From NCBI GenBank assembly GCA_963709075.1, contig CAVPUY010000017.1:1-64000 (forward strand): a DNA stretch of 64,000 nucleotides, written 5' to 3'. Under the pieces are notes generated by a model. The model saw nothing but the letters and a program-made list of their open reading frames with translations, ran no database searches and was not told the origin of the DNA. Source of the stretch: Palsa-506 sp963709075 (lineage in GTDB: Bacteria; Actinomycetota; Actinomycetes; Streptosporangiales; Streptosporangiaceae). The position numbers and the translations under genes are program-made. Positions 29,724-39,183 of the stretch are shown in pieces (position 1 is the stretch's first letter; every line of letters starts with the position of its first letter).

Positions 29724-30945
29724 ATGGTGCACGGTCTGCCGGGTCGGCCACCACAGGCGGCGAGAAGAGAGCAGTTCGCGCGGCTGATCGCGCGGGGCGT
29801 CAGTAGCGCGGAGGCGTGCCGGATCGTTGGGGTGCACCCGAAGACGGGGAAACGCTGGCGACTCGGCCGCACAATCACCAGTTGCGGCGGCCGGAGGGTG
29901 CACTATCCACCCGTGATCGGCGCGCGTAAGGCGGAGATCTCGCCGCGGTACCTGTCGGAGGACGAGCGGGTGCGCATAGCGGATCTGCGCCGGGCTGGGC
30001 TGGGCGTGCGGGCCATCGCCGGGCAGGTAGGACGCAGCCCGTTGAACGATCAGCAGGGAGCTGCGCCGCAACTGCGAGCCAGGCAGCGGGCAGTACCGCC
30101 CGTTCGCGGCGCAGCGGCTGGCTGCCCGGCGCCGGGCCCGGCCCGGTCGCGGCAAGCTGAGCGCTGATCCTGTGCTGCGCCAGTTCGTGGCGTGCCGCTT
30201 GGAGAAACGGTGGAGCCCGGAGCAGATCAGCCGGGCCCTGCGCATCGAGTTCCCCGGTGACCCCGTCAGGCACTTAGTGCACGAGACGATCTACCAGGGC
30301 GTCTACCGCCCGGAGCTGGGCGGGCTGCGCCGCGGCCTGCCCGCGTTGCTGCGGACCGGCCGGCGGTATCGCAAGTCGCACCGCCGCGCCGATGCCCGCC
30401 GGGCCGGGGCGCTGACCGGCATGACGATGATCAGCCAGCGGCCGGCGGCGGCCGCCGGCCGCAGCGAAGCCGGGCACTGGGAGGGTGACCTGATCACCGG
30501 CGCCAGCAACCGGTCGGCGATTGGCACGCTGGTTGACCGCGCCAGCAGGTTCACCATCCTGGTCCACCTGCCCGGTCCCCGGCACACCGCCGAGACGGTC
30601 CGCGACGCGCTGGTAGCGGCCCTGAGGCCACTGCCCGCGCAGCTGCGCCGGTCGCTGACCTGGGATCAGGGCAAGGAGATGGCGCTGCACGGCGAGATCG
30701 CCGAGGTGCTGGGCATGCCGGTGTTCTTCTGCGAGCCGCACTCCCCCTGGCAGCGGCCGACCAATGAGAACACTAACGGGCTGCTGCGCCAGTACTTCCC
30801 CAAGGGCACCGACCTGCGGGTGCACGCCCCGGGCCAGCTGACCGCCGTCGCCGCCGAACTCAACGCCCGGCCGCGTAAGACCCTCGGCTGGAACACCCCG
30901 GAGGCCTTGCTGGCTGCCGCGCTGCGGCAAGGCAGTCACAGCTAG
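29724..30945 (+). pseudogene. IS30-family transposase, frameshifted (copy 1)
   Basis: Same protein as the intact copy at 42468-43688, but copy 1 reads CCGTTGAACGATC at about 30043-30055 where copy 2 reads CCGTCGACGATC. The extra base shifts the frame in the middle of the N-terminal helix-turn-helix region. The first 107 codons and the remainder from about 30050 are otherwise the same, including GHWEGDLITGASN, the Asp in LTWDQGKEM and the Glu in NENTNGLLRQYFPKG. Inactive as written, though it could be mobilised in trans by copy 2. Confidence 0.85.
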
Positions 30946-30990
30946 CCGCCACCGGCGGAAGCCGGGCGCCTGCGCTGCGAAGATGGACTC

Positions 30991-31656
30991 ATGGCCGACA
31001 TGCGCCGCCGCAGCCCCGAACCGCCGCCTGGGCCACCGCAGATCCAGCTCAAACCCGGCATGGCGCAAGAGCTGTTGCGCGAGCTGGCGCCGCTGCTGGC
31101 CGAGGAGGGCATCGACGTCGACAACATCGACGTCCCCGACGTGCAGACGCTGCAGCGCGCACTGAACCGCGCGATGGAGCGGCACAACATGTCGCTGTTC
31201 ACTCCCGTCGGGCGCGCCCGCGAACTAGCCGCCGCAACCTTGCGGCTCGCCGTCGAGGCCATCGCCGACGGCGATACCCCGCTCGCCGCAACAGTCCTGG
31301 ACCAAGCCCAGCCCGAATCCCCCGACGGCTCCGCCCCCACCGTCGCCGCCTGCACCGGCCTTGCCCTCGGCCTGCTCGACCAGTGGCTAACCAGGCACGA
31401 CACCGATGCCCCGGCCGGCCTGGCCGCCATAACCCGCCTGCCAGCCGGGCGCTGGACCGGCGAGCGCGCCGCCACCGACATCCTCACCCTGGCACGCAGG
31501 GGACGAGCCTTCGCCTCGCTCGACTCCCTGATCGCCCGCCAGGGCGGCCTGCACGTCCTCTACGGCAGCGCCCTGGCCCTCGCCGCCGCTGTCCAGGCCT
31601 GGGCAGCACAGACCGGCACGCCCGTCACCGACCTAGCCCGCGCCGCCGTGCGCTGA
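30991..31656 (+). CDS. Passenger protein of unknown function inside IS30 copy 1
   Basis: 221 residues, 45 bp after the transposase stop and inside the terminal repeats. The N-terminus is basic and Pro-rich (MADMRRRSPEPPPGPP), then helical: MAQELLRELAPLLAEEGIDV, NRAMERHNMSLFTPVGRARE, LAAATLRLAVEAIADGDTP, and a hydrophobic helical C-terminus (LYGSALALAAAVQAWAAQTG). No catalytic or DNA-binding motif is recognised. It differs from copy 2 by Asp to Asn at residue 44. Both copies remain open, which suggests the reading frame is, or recently was, under selection. Confidence 0.75.
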   Translation: MADMRRRSPEPPPGPPQIQLKPGMAQELLRELAPLLAEEGIDVDNIDVPDVQTLQRALNRAMERHNMSLFTPVGRARELAAATLRLAVEAIADGDTPLAATVLDQAQPESPDGSAPTVAACTGLALGLLDQWLTRHDTDAPAGLAAITRLPAGRWTGERAATDILTLARRGRAFASLDSLIARQGGLHVLYGSALALAAAVQAWAAQTGTPVTDLARAAVR

Positions 31657-31686
31657 ACACCGCTACCATTCCCGACATCAGTCACC

Positions 31687-31712
31687 TGTTGCGACGATGG
31701 CTGGAATCCGCC
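31687..31712 (-). repeat. IS30 copy 1 right terminal inverted repeat
   Basis: Inverted partner of 29676-29701, ending in TGGAATCCGCC. It is followed by CTC and then the second TTTGGCTCCCC repeat of module A (31720-31730). Confidence 0.8.
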
Positions 31713-31756
31713 CTCCCCGTTTGGCTCCCCATGGAGCGGGATGACCCGCTGCCCGT

Positions 31757-32863
31757 TTGGACCGAGCCAGCGTCCGCGCACAGGCGTGCCAGTGGCGTGA
31801 CGGCCAGATGCTGGCCATCACTATCGACGAGCCCGCCGTCGAGGCCGCTGTGCCGGCCGAAGGAGCTGGGCCTGCGGCCCGGTTCCCGGGGCAGCCCTCG
31901 CGTGCTACCTGGGGCTCGGGGCCGCAGGCGGCCTCCTATCACCGGGAGGCCGCCCGGCTGGCCGGGCAGGCCGGCGACACCGTCCAGCTCGGCCGCGCGC
32001 TGCTCAACCTGTCTGACGCGGTGACCAGCACCGCTCCCGCCGCCGGGGCCGAAGCGGCCCGCGCCGCCGCCGCCCAACTGCGCCGGGCCGGCGCCCGCGA
32101 CCTGCTCGCGTTCGCGGTCACGAACCTGGCCCAGGCGCTGCTGATGACCGGCGACTGGGACGCCGCCGGGGCCGAGCTGGCCCAGGCCGCCGACGCCGAC
32201 GGCCTGGCCGGCATCGAGGACCTGGCCTGCTACCGGGCCTGGCCGGCGGCGCTGCGCGGCGATGCCCCCGCCGCCCAGGCGATTCTGGCCGGGCTGGCCG
32301 ACCTGCGGGCCAGCGAAGACCCCCAGGACCAGGCGTTCATCGCGGTGGTGGAGGCGTTCACCGCCGCCGCGCTCGGCCAGCCCGCCGCTGCGCTGCGCCA
32401 CGCCCGCACCGCCCTGGACCACGCCGCCGCCCTGGGCATCAGCGCCGAGGACATACGGTGGGCCTGGCCGCTGGCCGCTCGCGCCGCGCACGACCTGGCC
32501 GACGTGGCCGCCACCGGCGAACTGCTGGCCCTGCTCGAGGGCTACCGGCCTGGGCAGCTGGCCCCCATGCTGCGCGCCGAACGGGACCTGGCCCGCGCCC
32601 GCCGGGCCGCCGCCGGCGGCGACCTGGACGCCGGCCCGGCGTTCGCCGCCGCGATCACCGGGCTGCGCCAGCGCTCCACCCCCTACCACCTGGCCCACGG
32701 CCTGCTCGACCACGCCCAGCACCTCAACCGCCTCGGCGATGACCAGGCCGCAGCAGCCGCCATCGGCGAAGCCGCCGGAATCGCGCAGCGGCTGGGCTGC
32801 CAGCCGCTAGGCGATCGCGCGGAAACCATCCAGCCGGTCAGGCCCCGCACCGCGGCCTCGTGA
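31757..32863 (+). pseudogene. C-terminal TPR part of a large cyclase/ATPase-type regulator, 5'-truncated
   Basis: From about 31908 the product shows TPR-like helices (YHREAARLAGQAGDTVQLGR; DLLAFAVTNLAQALLMTGDW; ALGQPAAALRHARTALDHAA; YHLAHGLLDHAQHLNRLGDD) as at the C-terminus of ~1,000-residue actinobacterial adenylate-cyclase/ATPase-TPR proteins. The N-terminal cyclase and ATPase domains are absent; the gene is cut at the junction with module A and IS30 copy 1. The first ~50 codons of the open frame are junction sequence. Probably inactive. Possibly related to the cyclase scrap at 14052, but this cannot be tested here. Confidence 0.6.
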
Positions 32864-33198
32864 TGACCGCATCGGCCCGCCCAGGCCAGCCCGCTCCCGC
32901 GAGCCAGGCCGCCGATCCGACGCTCACAATGACCGTTCCGGCGCGGCGCAGATGACCGGGCCAGCGATAAGACTGCCACCCAGAACGGCGGATATTTGCG
33001 CGCCGGGCACGGGCCCGTGTGAAGCCGGGGTCGCTGGATCGGCGCTGTCAGTCGTCGTCGCGTCTACGGCGGCTAGGCCGTATAAGACCGCCCGTTCTGC
33101 GGACTTTGCCGTGGGCGGGCTTGGCGCCGCCCACTGGCCTCGGCTGTGCGGTCGGCGGCTGCCTGCCCGGTGAGCGAGGGGCGGGAGTCCAGCCCTAT

Positions 33199-33204
33199 TA
33201 AGAT
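33199..33204 (+). promoter_or_regulatory. Candidate -10 element of SDR gene (leaderless transcript)
   Basis: TAAGAT ends six bases before ATG 33211. Transcription would then start at or next to the A of the ATG, as in the leaderless mRNAs common in actinobacteria. No ribosome site is present, which fits. No good -35 is visible. Confidence 0.4.
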
Positions 33205-33210
33205 CGGGCA

Positions 33211-34005
33211 ATGCCTATCCCAGCCGCGTTCGACTTGTCCGGCCGGGTGGCGGTGGTCACCGGGGCGGGCAGTCCCGACGGCATCGGTTTCGCCTCCGCC
33301 AGGATGCTCGCCGAGCTCGGTGCCGCCGTGATGATCACCGCCACCACAGCCCGGATCCGGGACAGGGCCGGCGAGCTGTGCAGCGCTGGCTTTGACGTGG
33401 CGGGATTCGCCGCGGATCTCACCGACGCCGCCGCCGCACCCGGGCTTGTGTCGGCTGTAGTGGCGCGATGGGGACGGTTGGACATCGTGGTCAACAACGC
33501 CGGCATGATCTCCGCCGCTGTTCCGGTGTTCGAGTCCGGCACGGTGGCGATGGATCTGGTGACCTGGCAGGCATCCCTCGCCCGGAACCTGACAACCGCC
33601 TTCCTGGTCACCAAGGCGGCGCTGCCGCGTATGGCCAGCAGCGGGTGGGGGCGGATCATCATGGTGGCCAGTGTGACCGGCCCGGTGATGGCGATGCGCG
33701 CGGACGTCGGGTATGCCAGCGCCAAGGCGGGCATGGTCGGCCTCACCCGCGCGATCGCGGTGGACGCGGCCCGGCATGGAATCACCGTCAACGCCGTCGC
33801 GCCTGGCTGGATAGCGACCGGGTCCCAAACCCCGGAAGAACATGGCGAAGGGCTGGTCACCCCGGCCGGCCGGAGCGGCTCACCCGGCGAGGTCGCCGCC
33901 GCCGTCGCCTGGCTGGCCAGCCCGGGCGCGTCCTACATCACCGGGCAATACCTCATCGTGGACGGCGGCAACTCCATCGCCGAGCAGCGCGCCACACCAC
34001 CGTGA
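33211..34005 (+). CDS. Short-chain dehydrogenase/reductase (FabG-like SDR)
   Basis: 264 residues, a complete classical SDR. NAD(P) binding uses VTGAGSPDGIG. NNAG is in IVVNNAGMI. The catalytic set is Ser in IMVASVTG and Tyr-x3-Lys in YASAKAGMVG. The C-terminal APGWIATG and the end ITGQYLIVDGGN are typical of FabG-like oxidoreductases. Reversible oxidation of an alcohol with NAD(P)H is expected; the substrate is unknown. Monocistronic. Confidence 0.92.
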   Translation: MPIPAAFDLSGRVAVVTGAGSPDGIGFASARMLAELGAAVMITATTARIRDRAGELCSAGFDVAGFAADLTDAAAAPGLVSAVVARWGRLDIVVNNAGMISAAVPVFESGTVAMDLVTWQASLARNLTTAFLVTKAALPRMASSGWGRIIMVASVTGPVMAMRADVGYASAKAGMVGLTRAIAVDAARHGITVNAVAPGWIATGSQTPEEHGEGLVTPAGRSGSPGEVAAAVAWLASPGASYITGQYLIVDGGNSIAEQRATPP

Positions 34006-34067
34006 CCAGTTCCCGGCCCCGCACCTTGCCATACTGCCCACCCCAGCGCAGGCGTCCTGTGTCCGGC

Positions 34068-34208
34068 CTCGTACAGGGCACTGACATATCCCGGGGCAGC
34101 GCACCGGAACATATTCGGCCCGTCCGGGCCGGGTGGCGCCAGCACCGCCTCCGTCGCGATCGCCTGCATGGCGATCGTCGTCCACGGGTTTCCCCGGGCT
34201 TGACCCAT
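34068..34208 (-). pseudogene. Remnant of class I SAM-dependent methyltransferase
   Basis: A minus-strand stretch reads GNPWTTIAMQAIATEAVLAP and PGPDGPNMFRCAAPGYVSAL, which I recognise from the substrate-binding lid near the C-terminus of UbiE-like actinobacterial methyltransferases. The SAM-binding half is absent and the frame decays on both sides. Tentative. Confidence 0.4.
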
Positions 34209-34602
34209 ACCGACGAGCAGATACGTCCGCCCGGCCTGCTGCGAGATTGCCGGAGCCTAGCCCGGCGGGTATCACTGCAGGTGAGGCTGGTGGCCGCCGT
34301 GTGCCTCGTGGCCGCCGGTGCAGGGATTTTCAGGCGGTCATGGGTTTGCCCTTGTCCCGGCGCAGCTCTGGGGTGTCCGCTGACAGCTGTCTGGCGTGGT
34401 GGGCTGGGACCTTCAAGGGCGCCTCCAAAAGGGCGAGGTTCTTCTTTCCGCTGTGCGGCCGCAGCGGCGGCCCGGCAACGGGCACTTGGAGCTTGCCGGC
34501 GTGGTCCCAGGTCAGCGGGCGGGCCAGGTCCGCTGACGCCGTAGTAGCATCGGGTCACGGCGAACGGCTCAGACGAGCGGCGCCCGACAGGGGGGTCTCA
34601 CG
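34209..34602. other. Intergenic stretch, no supported gene
   Basis: 394 bp upstream of the small gene at 34603; includes possible further decay of the methyltransferase. No motif is defensible. Confidence 0.35.
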
Positions 34603-34863
34603 ATGACAACAATGATGGTGTTCCACGAGGTTGACGACGTCGGCCACTGGCTTGCCTCACCGAAGCGGGAAGAGTTCTTCGGACCCATGGGTATGACGGC
34701 GCGCACGTTCATCGACCCGGAAAACCCGAACAGGGTCGGGCTGATCGTGGAAGCGCCCGACAGTGACTCCTTCCGGCGGGCGCTGGAGTCCAAGGAGGCC
34801 GCCGAAGCTATGAAGTACGACGGGGTGCGCCCTGACACGGTTGTGATGCTCGTCGAGTCATAG
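34603..34863 (+). CDS. Small conserved hypothetical protein
   Basis: 86 residues from ATG 34603 with AGGGGGG upstream. Compact alpha/beta composition (MVFHEVDDVGHWLASPKREE; ARTFIDPENPNRVGLIVEAP; YDGVRPDTVVMLVES). The size and strand pattern suggest a ferredoxin-like (dimeric alpha-beta barrel) fold. No catalytic residue is evident. Intact and monocistronic. Confidence 0.7.
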   Translation: MTTMMVFHEVDDVGHWLASPKREEFFGPMGMTARTFIDPENPNRVGLIVEAPDSDSFRRALESKEAAEAMKYDGVRPDTVVMLVES

Positions 34864-35130
34864 CCGCGCCCGGCTCCTGGCCGGTCGGCGGCGATCAGCC
34901 GGGCAACCGCCACATTACGAGATCGTGCCGATCGCCGATTATTTGCGGAGGTAAACGATCCCCGGTTTCGTCGTGGGTGGGCGCAGAAAACCCAGATATG
35001 CATGCTCGCGATTCCGGGCGGGCTGAAAGGCCGTCTTGTCCGTGGCCGGGATCATGCCCCCTGGCCGGGGTGTGGCGCGAACGTTCGGGCCTGCCGTGGC
35101 CGGGCGCCGGCCGGGCTTCTTTCGCGGGAG

Positions 35131-37449
35131 TTACTCTTCGCCGATGTCGGCCAGGCTCTGGCGCAGTTCGGTGATCAGGGGATCGCCGTCGGGCAAGATA
35201 CGCTGCAGGCGGTTGACGGTGTCGCGCAGCAGCGCACGGGCGTCGCCGTAGCGCCCTAGCCGGCGGTATACCTGGGCCAGCCCCGCGCGGCTCCGCAGCG
35301 TGTCAGGGTGACGGGGGCCGAGGACCCGTTCGAGCCCGGCCCAGGCCTGCTGGCAGGCCAGCTCCGCCGCCGCTGTCTTGCCCGTCTGCTGGTAGGCGGC
35401 GCCGAGGTTGTTCCGCGCCGTGAGCGTGTCCAGGTCATCGGGCCCAAGGGCGCGCTCCCGGTCGGCCACCACCCGCTTGTAGGCCGCGACTGCCTCTTTT
35501 GCCCGGCCGCTGGCCAGGTAGGAGTCGGCCAGGCCCTGACGCGTAGTCATGGTCTGCGGGTGCCGGGCTCCCTGGGCGCGCTCCCGGTCGGCCAGCGTGC
35601 GCCGGTAGAGGGTGATGGCGTCGGAGTACTGGCCCGCGGCCAGGTAGGCGGCGGCGAGTTCGTCCCGCGCGCCGAGCGTGCCGGCATGCCCGGGCCCGCA
35701 GACCCGCTCGAATTGGGGGACGGCGCGGTCAAGGACGGTGATCGCGGCCGGGAGCTGGAGCGCGGCCACGAGGGCGTGGCCCAGGCGGCGCCGTGCCTCG
35801 ATCACGTCACGGTGGTCCGGCCCGAGCTTGTGGGTCAGGGTGTCGAGTTCCCACTGGAACCACGGAATGGCGTCGTCGGCGCGCCCGGCCGCAAGGCAGG
35901 CGCCGGCCAGCCGCTGGCCGGCCAGCATCGTGTCCGGGTGCCTATCGCCGAGCAGGCGGCCGCTGGTCGTGGCGAGGTCGCCCCAATGGTCTACCGCGGG
36001 TCCGGTCAGGCGGGCGTGGTCCAGGCTGTCCCCAGCCCGCACGAGCAGGGGATGGCAGCCGCCGTCCCACAGCAGGTTTCCGGTGATCTGCCGGAGGGTC
36101 GCCACACAGGATCGCAGGCCGGTAGCAGGCCAGCCGGGTAGCTCCTTTTCCGGCCAGGCCTGGAGGAGCGCGTCTGCGGCCGACTTCGCCGCCTGATCTG
36201 GCATGCCTTTGGGCATCGCGGCCCGTAGCGCCGCCTGCAGCACGGGGCTGATCCGGACCACCGGGGGTTCCGTCACCGGTTCGACCGTCAGCAGGCCAGC
36301 CTGTTCTAGCACGGCCAGGGCCGCGAGGGCGCGCTCGCTGCTGGCCGCGACGAAATCGCCTGCCGCAGGAGCGGCGAAGACAGTTAGGGGAATGCCGTGC
36401 CCGTCCAGCAGCGCGGCCAGGGCCAGCAGCAACTGGGCCGATCCGCCCGGCGCCAGCTGCCCCACCCGTCCGAACGAGAACATCCACGTCACCGCGGCTG
36501 CCGGCGGCCGTCCGCTGGGCGACTCCGTCAGCTGCTCCCGCCTGCGCGTGAAAAGGGCCCGGTAGTCGCGGCACGACAGCGGGGAGTTGGCGATCACCGC
36601 GCTGGCCTGGGCCAGCGCAACCGGCTCCAAGTCCAGGCCTGGAGCCAGTTCGATCACACCCTGCCGCTTGTCCGGGTCAGCCGACAGGCGGCCGCTCAGA
36701 TAGCTGATGGCCTCACGCTGACTGAACGGCCCGACCGGCACGACCCGCATGCCGCTGGGGACGGCCGCAGCGTCGGCGGAGGTCACCAGCACCCGGCCGG
36801 CCGGGCCCGGCCATAGACCTTCCAGGGTCGCCGGGCCGGCCAGGTCATCGAGTACCACCAGCCACGGACGGCTGGTCTCGCCCAGCCAGCTGAGGAACTG
36901 GGCGGCGACTGACTCGCAACTGCTCGCCTGGTCCCGGCCGGTCACGGCGGCCGTCGCTGCGGCGTAGCCGGACAGCACCGAGGCCCGGCTCGTGGCCTCG
37001 ACCCAAACCAGCAGGCCCACACCGCCTGACTGCCACAGCGCTTCGGCGAAAGCTGCAGCGAGCTGGGTCTTACCCGACGACCTCAGCCAGTCCTGCGCAT
37101 CGGGAGCCGCCACCGGGCCAAGGGAGGCAGCCGGCGGCGCCGCTCGGTCGGTGACGAGCGCGACCGCGGCCCCGGCCGGCAGCGCAGCCGCCAGGCCGGG
37201 GGCCGTCTCCGGCCTGGCACTGTAACCGCTGGCCAGCGCCGGCACCGTCCCGGACCGCAAGGGCCAGGACGGCCGGCCAGGGGCCGCGCCTGCTGGGCCC
37301 GCGGGCGGCACTGCGCTGGCCATGGCGCGCTGCCCGAGACGCGCCGCCCATGGATCCGTGGTATGGCGGGCCCCAGGCGGATCGGTGCGCGGAGCCAGAT
37401 CCGGCTCATCGGCTGCACCGACACCGGCGGGCCGAGTTGAAGAGGCCAT
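35131..37449 (-). CDS. STAND-type NTPase with C-terminal tetratricopeptide repeats
   Basis: 772 residues. After a ~110-residue low-complexity N-terminus comes an NB-ARC/STAND ATPase region: P-loop-like LRSSGKTQLAAAFAEAL (the first Gly of GxxxxGKT is Trp), Walker B WLVVLDDLAG, and LVTSADAAAVP as the sensor strand. From about residue 500 there are five to six TPR units of about 42 residues, each with the signature LGPDHxDTLxARxxLA (for example ALGPDDLDTLTARNNLGAAY), typical of actinobacterial NB-ARC-TPR proteins. A switch or scaffold is likely. ATG 37449 has AGGGGGG upstream. The atypical P-loop may weaken ATP binding. Confidence 0.85.
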   Translation of the reverse strand: MASSTRPAGVGAADEPDLAPRTDPPGARHTTDPWAARLGQRAMASAVPPAGPAGAAPGRPSWPLRSGTVPALASGYSARPETAPGLAAALPAGAAVALVTDRAAPPAASLGPVAAPDAQDWLRSSGKTQLAAAFAEALWQSGGVGLLVWVEATSRASVLSGYAAATAAVTGRDQASSCESVAAQFLSWLGETSRPWLVVLDDLAGPATLEGLWPGPAGRVLVTSADAAAVPSGMRVVPVGPFSQREAISYLSGRLSADPDKRQGVIELAPGLDLEPVALAQASAVIANSPLSCRDYRALFTRRREQLTESPSGRPPAAAVTWMFSFGRVGQLAPGGSAQLLLALAALLDGHGIPLTVFAAPAAGDFVAASSERALAALAVLEQAGLLTVEPVTEPPVVRISPVLQAALRAAMPKGMPDQAAKSAADALLQAWPEKELPGWPATGLRSCVATLRQITGNLLWDGGCHPLLVRAGDSLDHARLTGPAVDHWGDLATTSGRLLGDRHPDTMLAGQRLAGACLAAGRADDAIPWFQWELDTLTHKLGPDHRDVIEARRRLGHALVAALQLPAAITVLDRAVPQFERVCGPGHAGTLGARDELAAAYLAAGQYSDAITLYRRTLADRERAQGARHPQTMTTRQGLADSYLASGRAKEAVAAYKRVVADRERALGPDDLDTLTARNNLGAAYQQTGKTAAAELACQQAWAGLERVLGPRHPDTLRSRAGLAQVYRRLGRYGDARALLRDTVNRLQRILPDGDPLITELRQSLADIGEE

Positions 37450-37614
37450 GTCGTTTCCCCCCTGTCCCCCGCCCGGGTCCGTCTCTGCCGGCGAAATCAG
37501 CTAGCGGCCGGGCTGCACCATCGCTGCCCTAGCCTGCCAATTATCAGCGCGGATAGGCAATCCCCTCCAGTGACTAGGCCGTTTCCCGGCGCCAGCGTGG
37601 CTCACAGCTCGTGG

Positions 37615-39183
37615 TTAAAGGAGCTCCTTGTTAAAGACGAGCACGGGAGTGGTCCTGGTGAGTGTTTCCTTGCGGAAGAAGGCGGGGGCGGTGGCGCGCA
37701 TGAAGGCAAAGCTGATCACTCCGGCCGCAGCGGCCAGCGCGGCGATGATGAAGATACCGCCGATCTGCCAGTGCAGGACCGGCACCGTCCACGTGGTGTA
37801 GCTGTTGGAGGCGACCCAATCGCTCTGCAGGCTGTAGAAGCCCGCCGACCACAGGATCAGCCCGCCCAGCCCGGGCAAGATGCCGCGCATCCACAGATTC
37901 CGGCCGCTGCTGGTCAGCGTGGCTCGGTAGTACCAGACGCAGGAGAACGCGGTCAGCCCGTAGTAGAACGCGATGTACAGGCCAATCGCGGTGACCGCGT
38001 CGGCGATCGGGTTGCCGCCGGAGATGTAGTTCAGCGGGATGTACAGGGTGATCGAGACCGCGCCCATCACCACAGTGGACACCGTCGGGGTCAGGTACCT
38101 GGGGTTGATCTTGGCGAACGAATCGGGCAGCGCCTCGTAGGCGGCCATCGACAGCGTCGTGCGCGCGGTCGGCAGGATCGTGGTTTGAGTCGAGGCGGCG
38201 GCCGAGCTGAGCACCATGAGGAACAGAAGCCGGGACAAGACCGTGCCGAGCCCGGAGGTGCCGAAGATCGCGCCCCCGGTGACCGACAGCACGTCGAACT
38301 GGTGCGCCGGATTCGTCAGCCCGACGCCCTTGGCGCCGATGCCGGCGAACGCCTGCATAGCGGTGATCACGATCACGTAGGTGACGAGCAGCAGGACCGT
38401 CGAGATGATCGCCGCCCGGCCCGGCGTCTGGGACTTGTCGGCGGTCTCCTCGTTCACCGACAAGGTGGTGTCCCAGCCCCAGTAGATGAACAGCATCAAG
38501 ATGAGCCCGGACACAAAGGCCGAGACGGGCAGGTGCGACGGCGACAGCCAGCTGAGGCTCGGGTGCAGCGACTCCGGCGGTGGATGACTGCCGTATACCC
38601 GGACCAGCGCCGTGACCGACAGGACCAGCAAGATGGTGATCTCGATGGACAGCAACGCCTTCTGGAGGTTGGCGGAGACCTCGATGCCGCGGTAGCAGAT
38701 GTAGGTCATCGCGGCGATCCACAAGATGCCGACCAGCAGCACCCACCCGCTGGAGGCGTTGCTACCGATCGAGCTGTTCGGGCCCTGGATAAGGAAGAAC
38801 AAGTACTGCCCAGCCACCTGGGCCAGGCTGGCCATGACCAGGACGTCGGCCGCCACGATGGCCCAGCCGCCGGCCCAGCCGGTTTTCGGCCCGAACGCCC
38901 GCGCCGCCCAGATGAACGTGGTCCCGCAGTCGGGATCGGCCTTGTTCAGCTCGCTGTAGCCGATCGAGCACAACAGCATCGGCACGAACGCCAACGCCGC
39001 GACCAGCGGGGACTTCAGCCCGACGGCAGCCACCACGAAAAAAAGCGTCGCGGCCAGGCTGTAGGCGGGGGCGGTCGAGGCCACGCCCATGACCACGCTG
39101 GACACGAGGCCAAGAGCGCCCGACTTCAGACCCTTGTCCCTGGGCTCCTCCACTGGCCGCAGGCCAGGGCTAAAGACAGCCAT
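37615..39183 (-). CDS. APC-superfamily amino acid permease
   Basis: 522 residues with about 12-13 membrane helices. The N-terminal consensus of APC transporters is seen in LGLVSSVVMGVASTAPAYSL and continues through PMLLCSIGYSELNKADPDCG, then TTFIWAARAFGPKTGWAGGW. The central FIYWGWDTTLSVNEETAD loop and TTILPTARTTLSMA are typical. It should import amino acids or related amines across the cytoplasmic membrane by proton coupling. ATG 39183 is preceded by GGGGGAAGGCGAG. Intact; specificity unknown. Confidence 0.9.
   Translation of the reverse strand: MAVFSPGLRPVEEPRDKGLKSGALGLVSSVVMGVASTAPAYSLAATLFFVVAAVGLKSPLVAALAFVPMLLCSIGYSELNKADPDCGTTFIWAARAFGPKTGWAGGWAIVAADVLVMASLAQVAGQYLFFLIQGPNSSIGSNASSGWVLLVGILWIAAMTYICYRGIEVSANLQKALLSIEITILLVLSVTALVRVYGSHPPPESLHPSLSWLSPSHLPVSAFVSGLILMLFIYWGWDTTLSVNEETADKSQTPGRAAIISTVLLLVTYVIVITAMQAFAGIGAKGVGLTNPAHQFDVLSVTGGAIFGTSGLGTVLSRLLFLMVLSSAAASTQTTILPTARTTLSMAAYEALPDSFAKINPRYLTPTVSTVVMGAVSITLYIPLNYISGGNPIADAVTAIGLYIAFYYGLTAFSCVWYYRATLTSSGRNLWMRGILPGLGGLILWSAGFYSLQSDWVASNSYTTWTVPVLHWQIGGIFIIAALAAAAGVISFAFMRATAPAFFRKETLTRTTPVLVFNKELL

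Larger units (their letters stand above)
29676..31712 (+). mobile_element. IS30-family element with passenger gene, copy 1 (2037 bp)
   Basis: Bounded by imperfect terminal inverted repeats of 26 bp (29676-29701 and 31687-31712; shared blocks GGCGGATTCCAG and CGTCGCAACA). A CTC triplet at 29673-29675 and 31713-31715 is a likely 3-bp target duplication, usual for IS30. It holds a frameshifted transposase and a 221-codon second gene. It is nearly identical to copy 2 (42420-44455), differing by one inserted base and a few substitutions. The insertion interrupts the TTGGCTCCCC/TTTGGCTCCCC repeat pair of module A, exactly 155 bp from the tRNA-like start. Confidence 0.85.
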
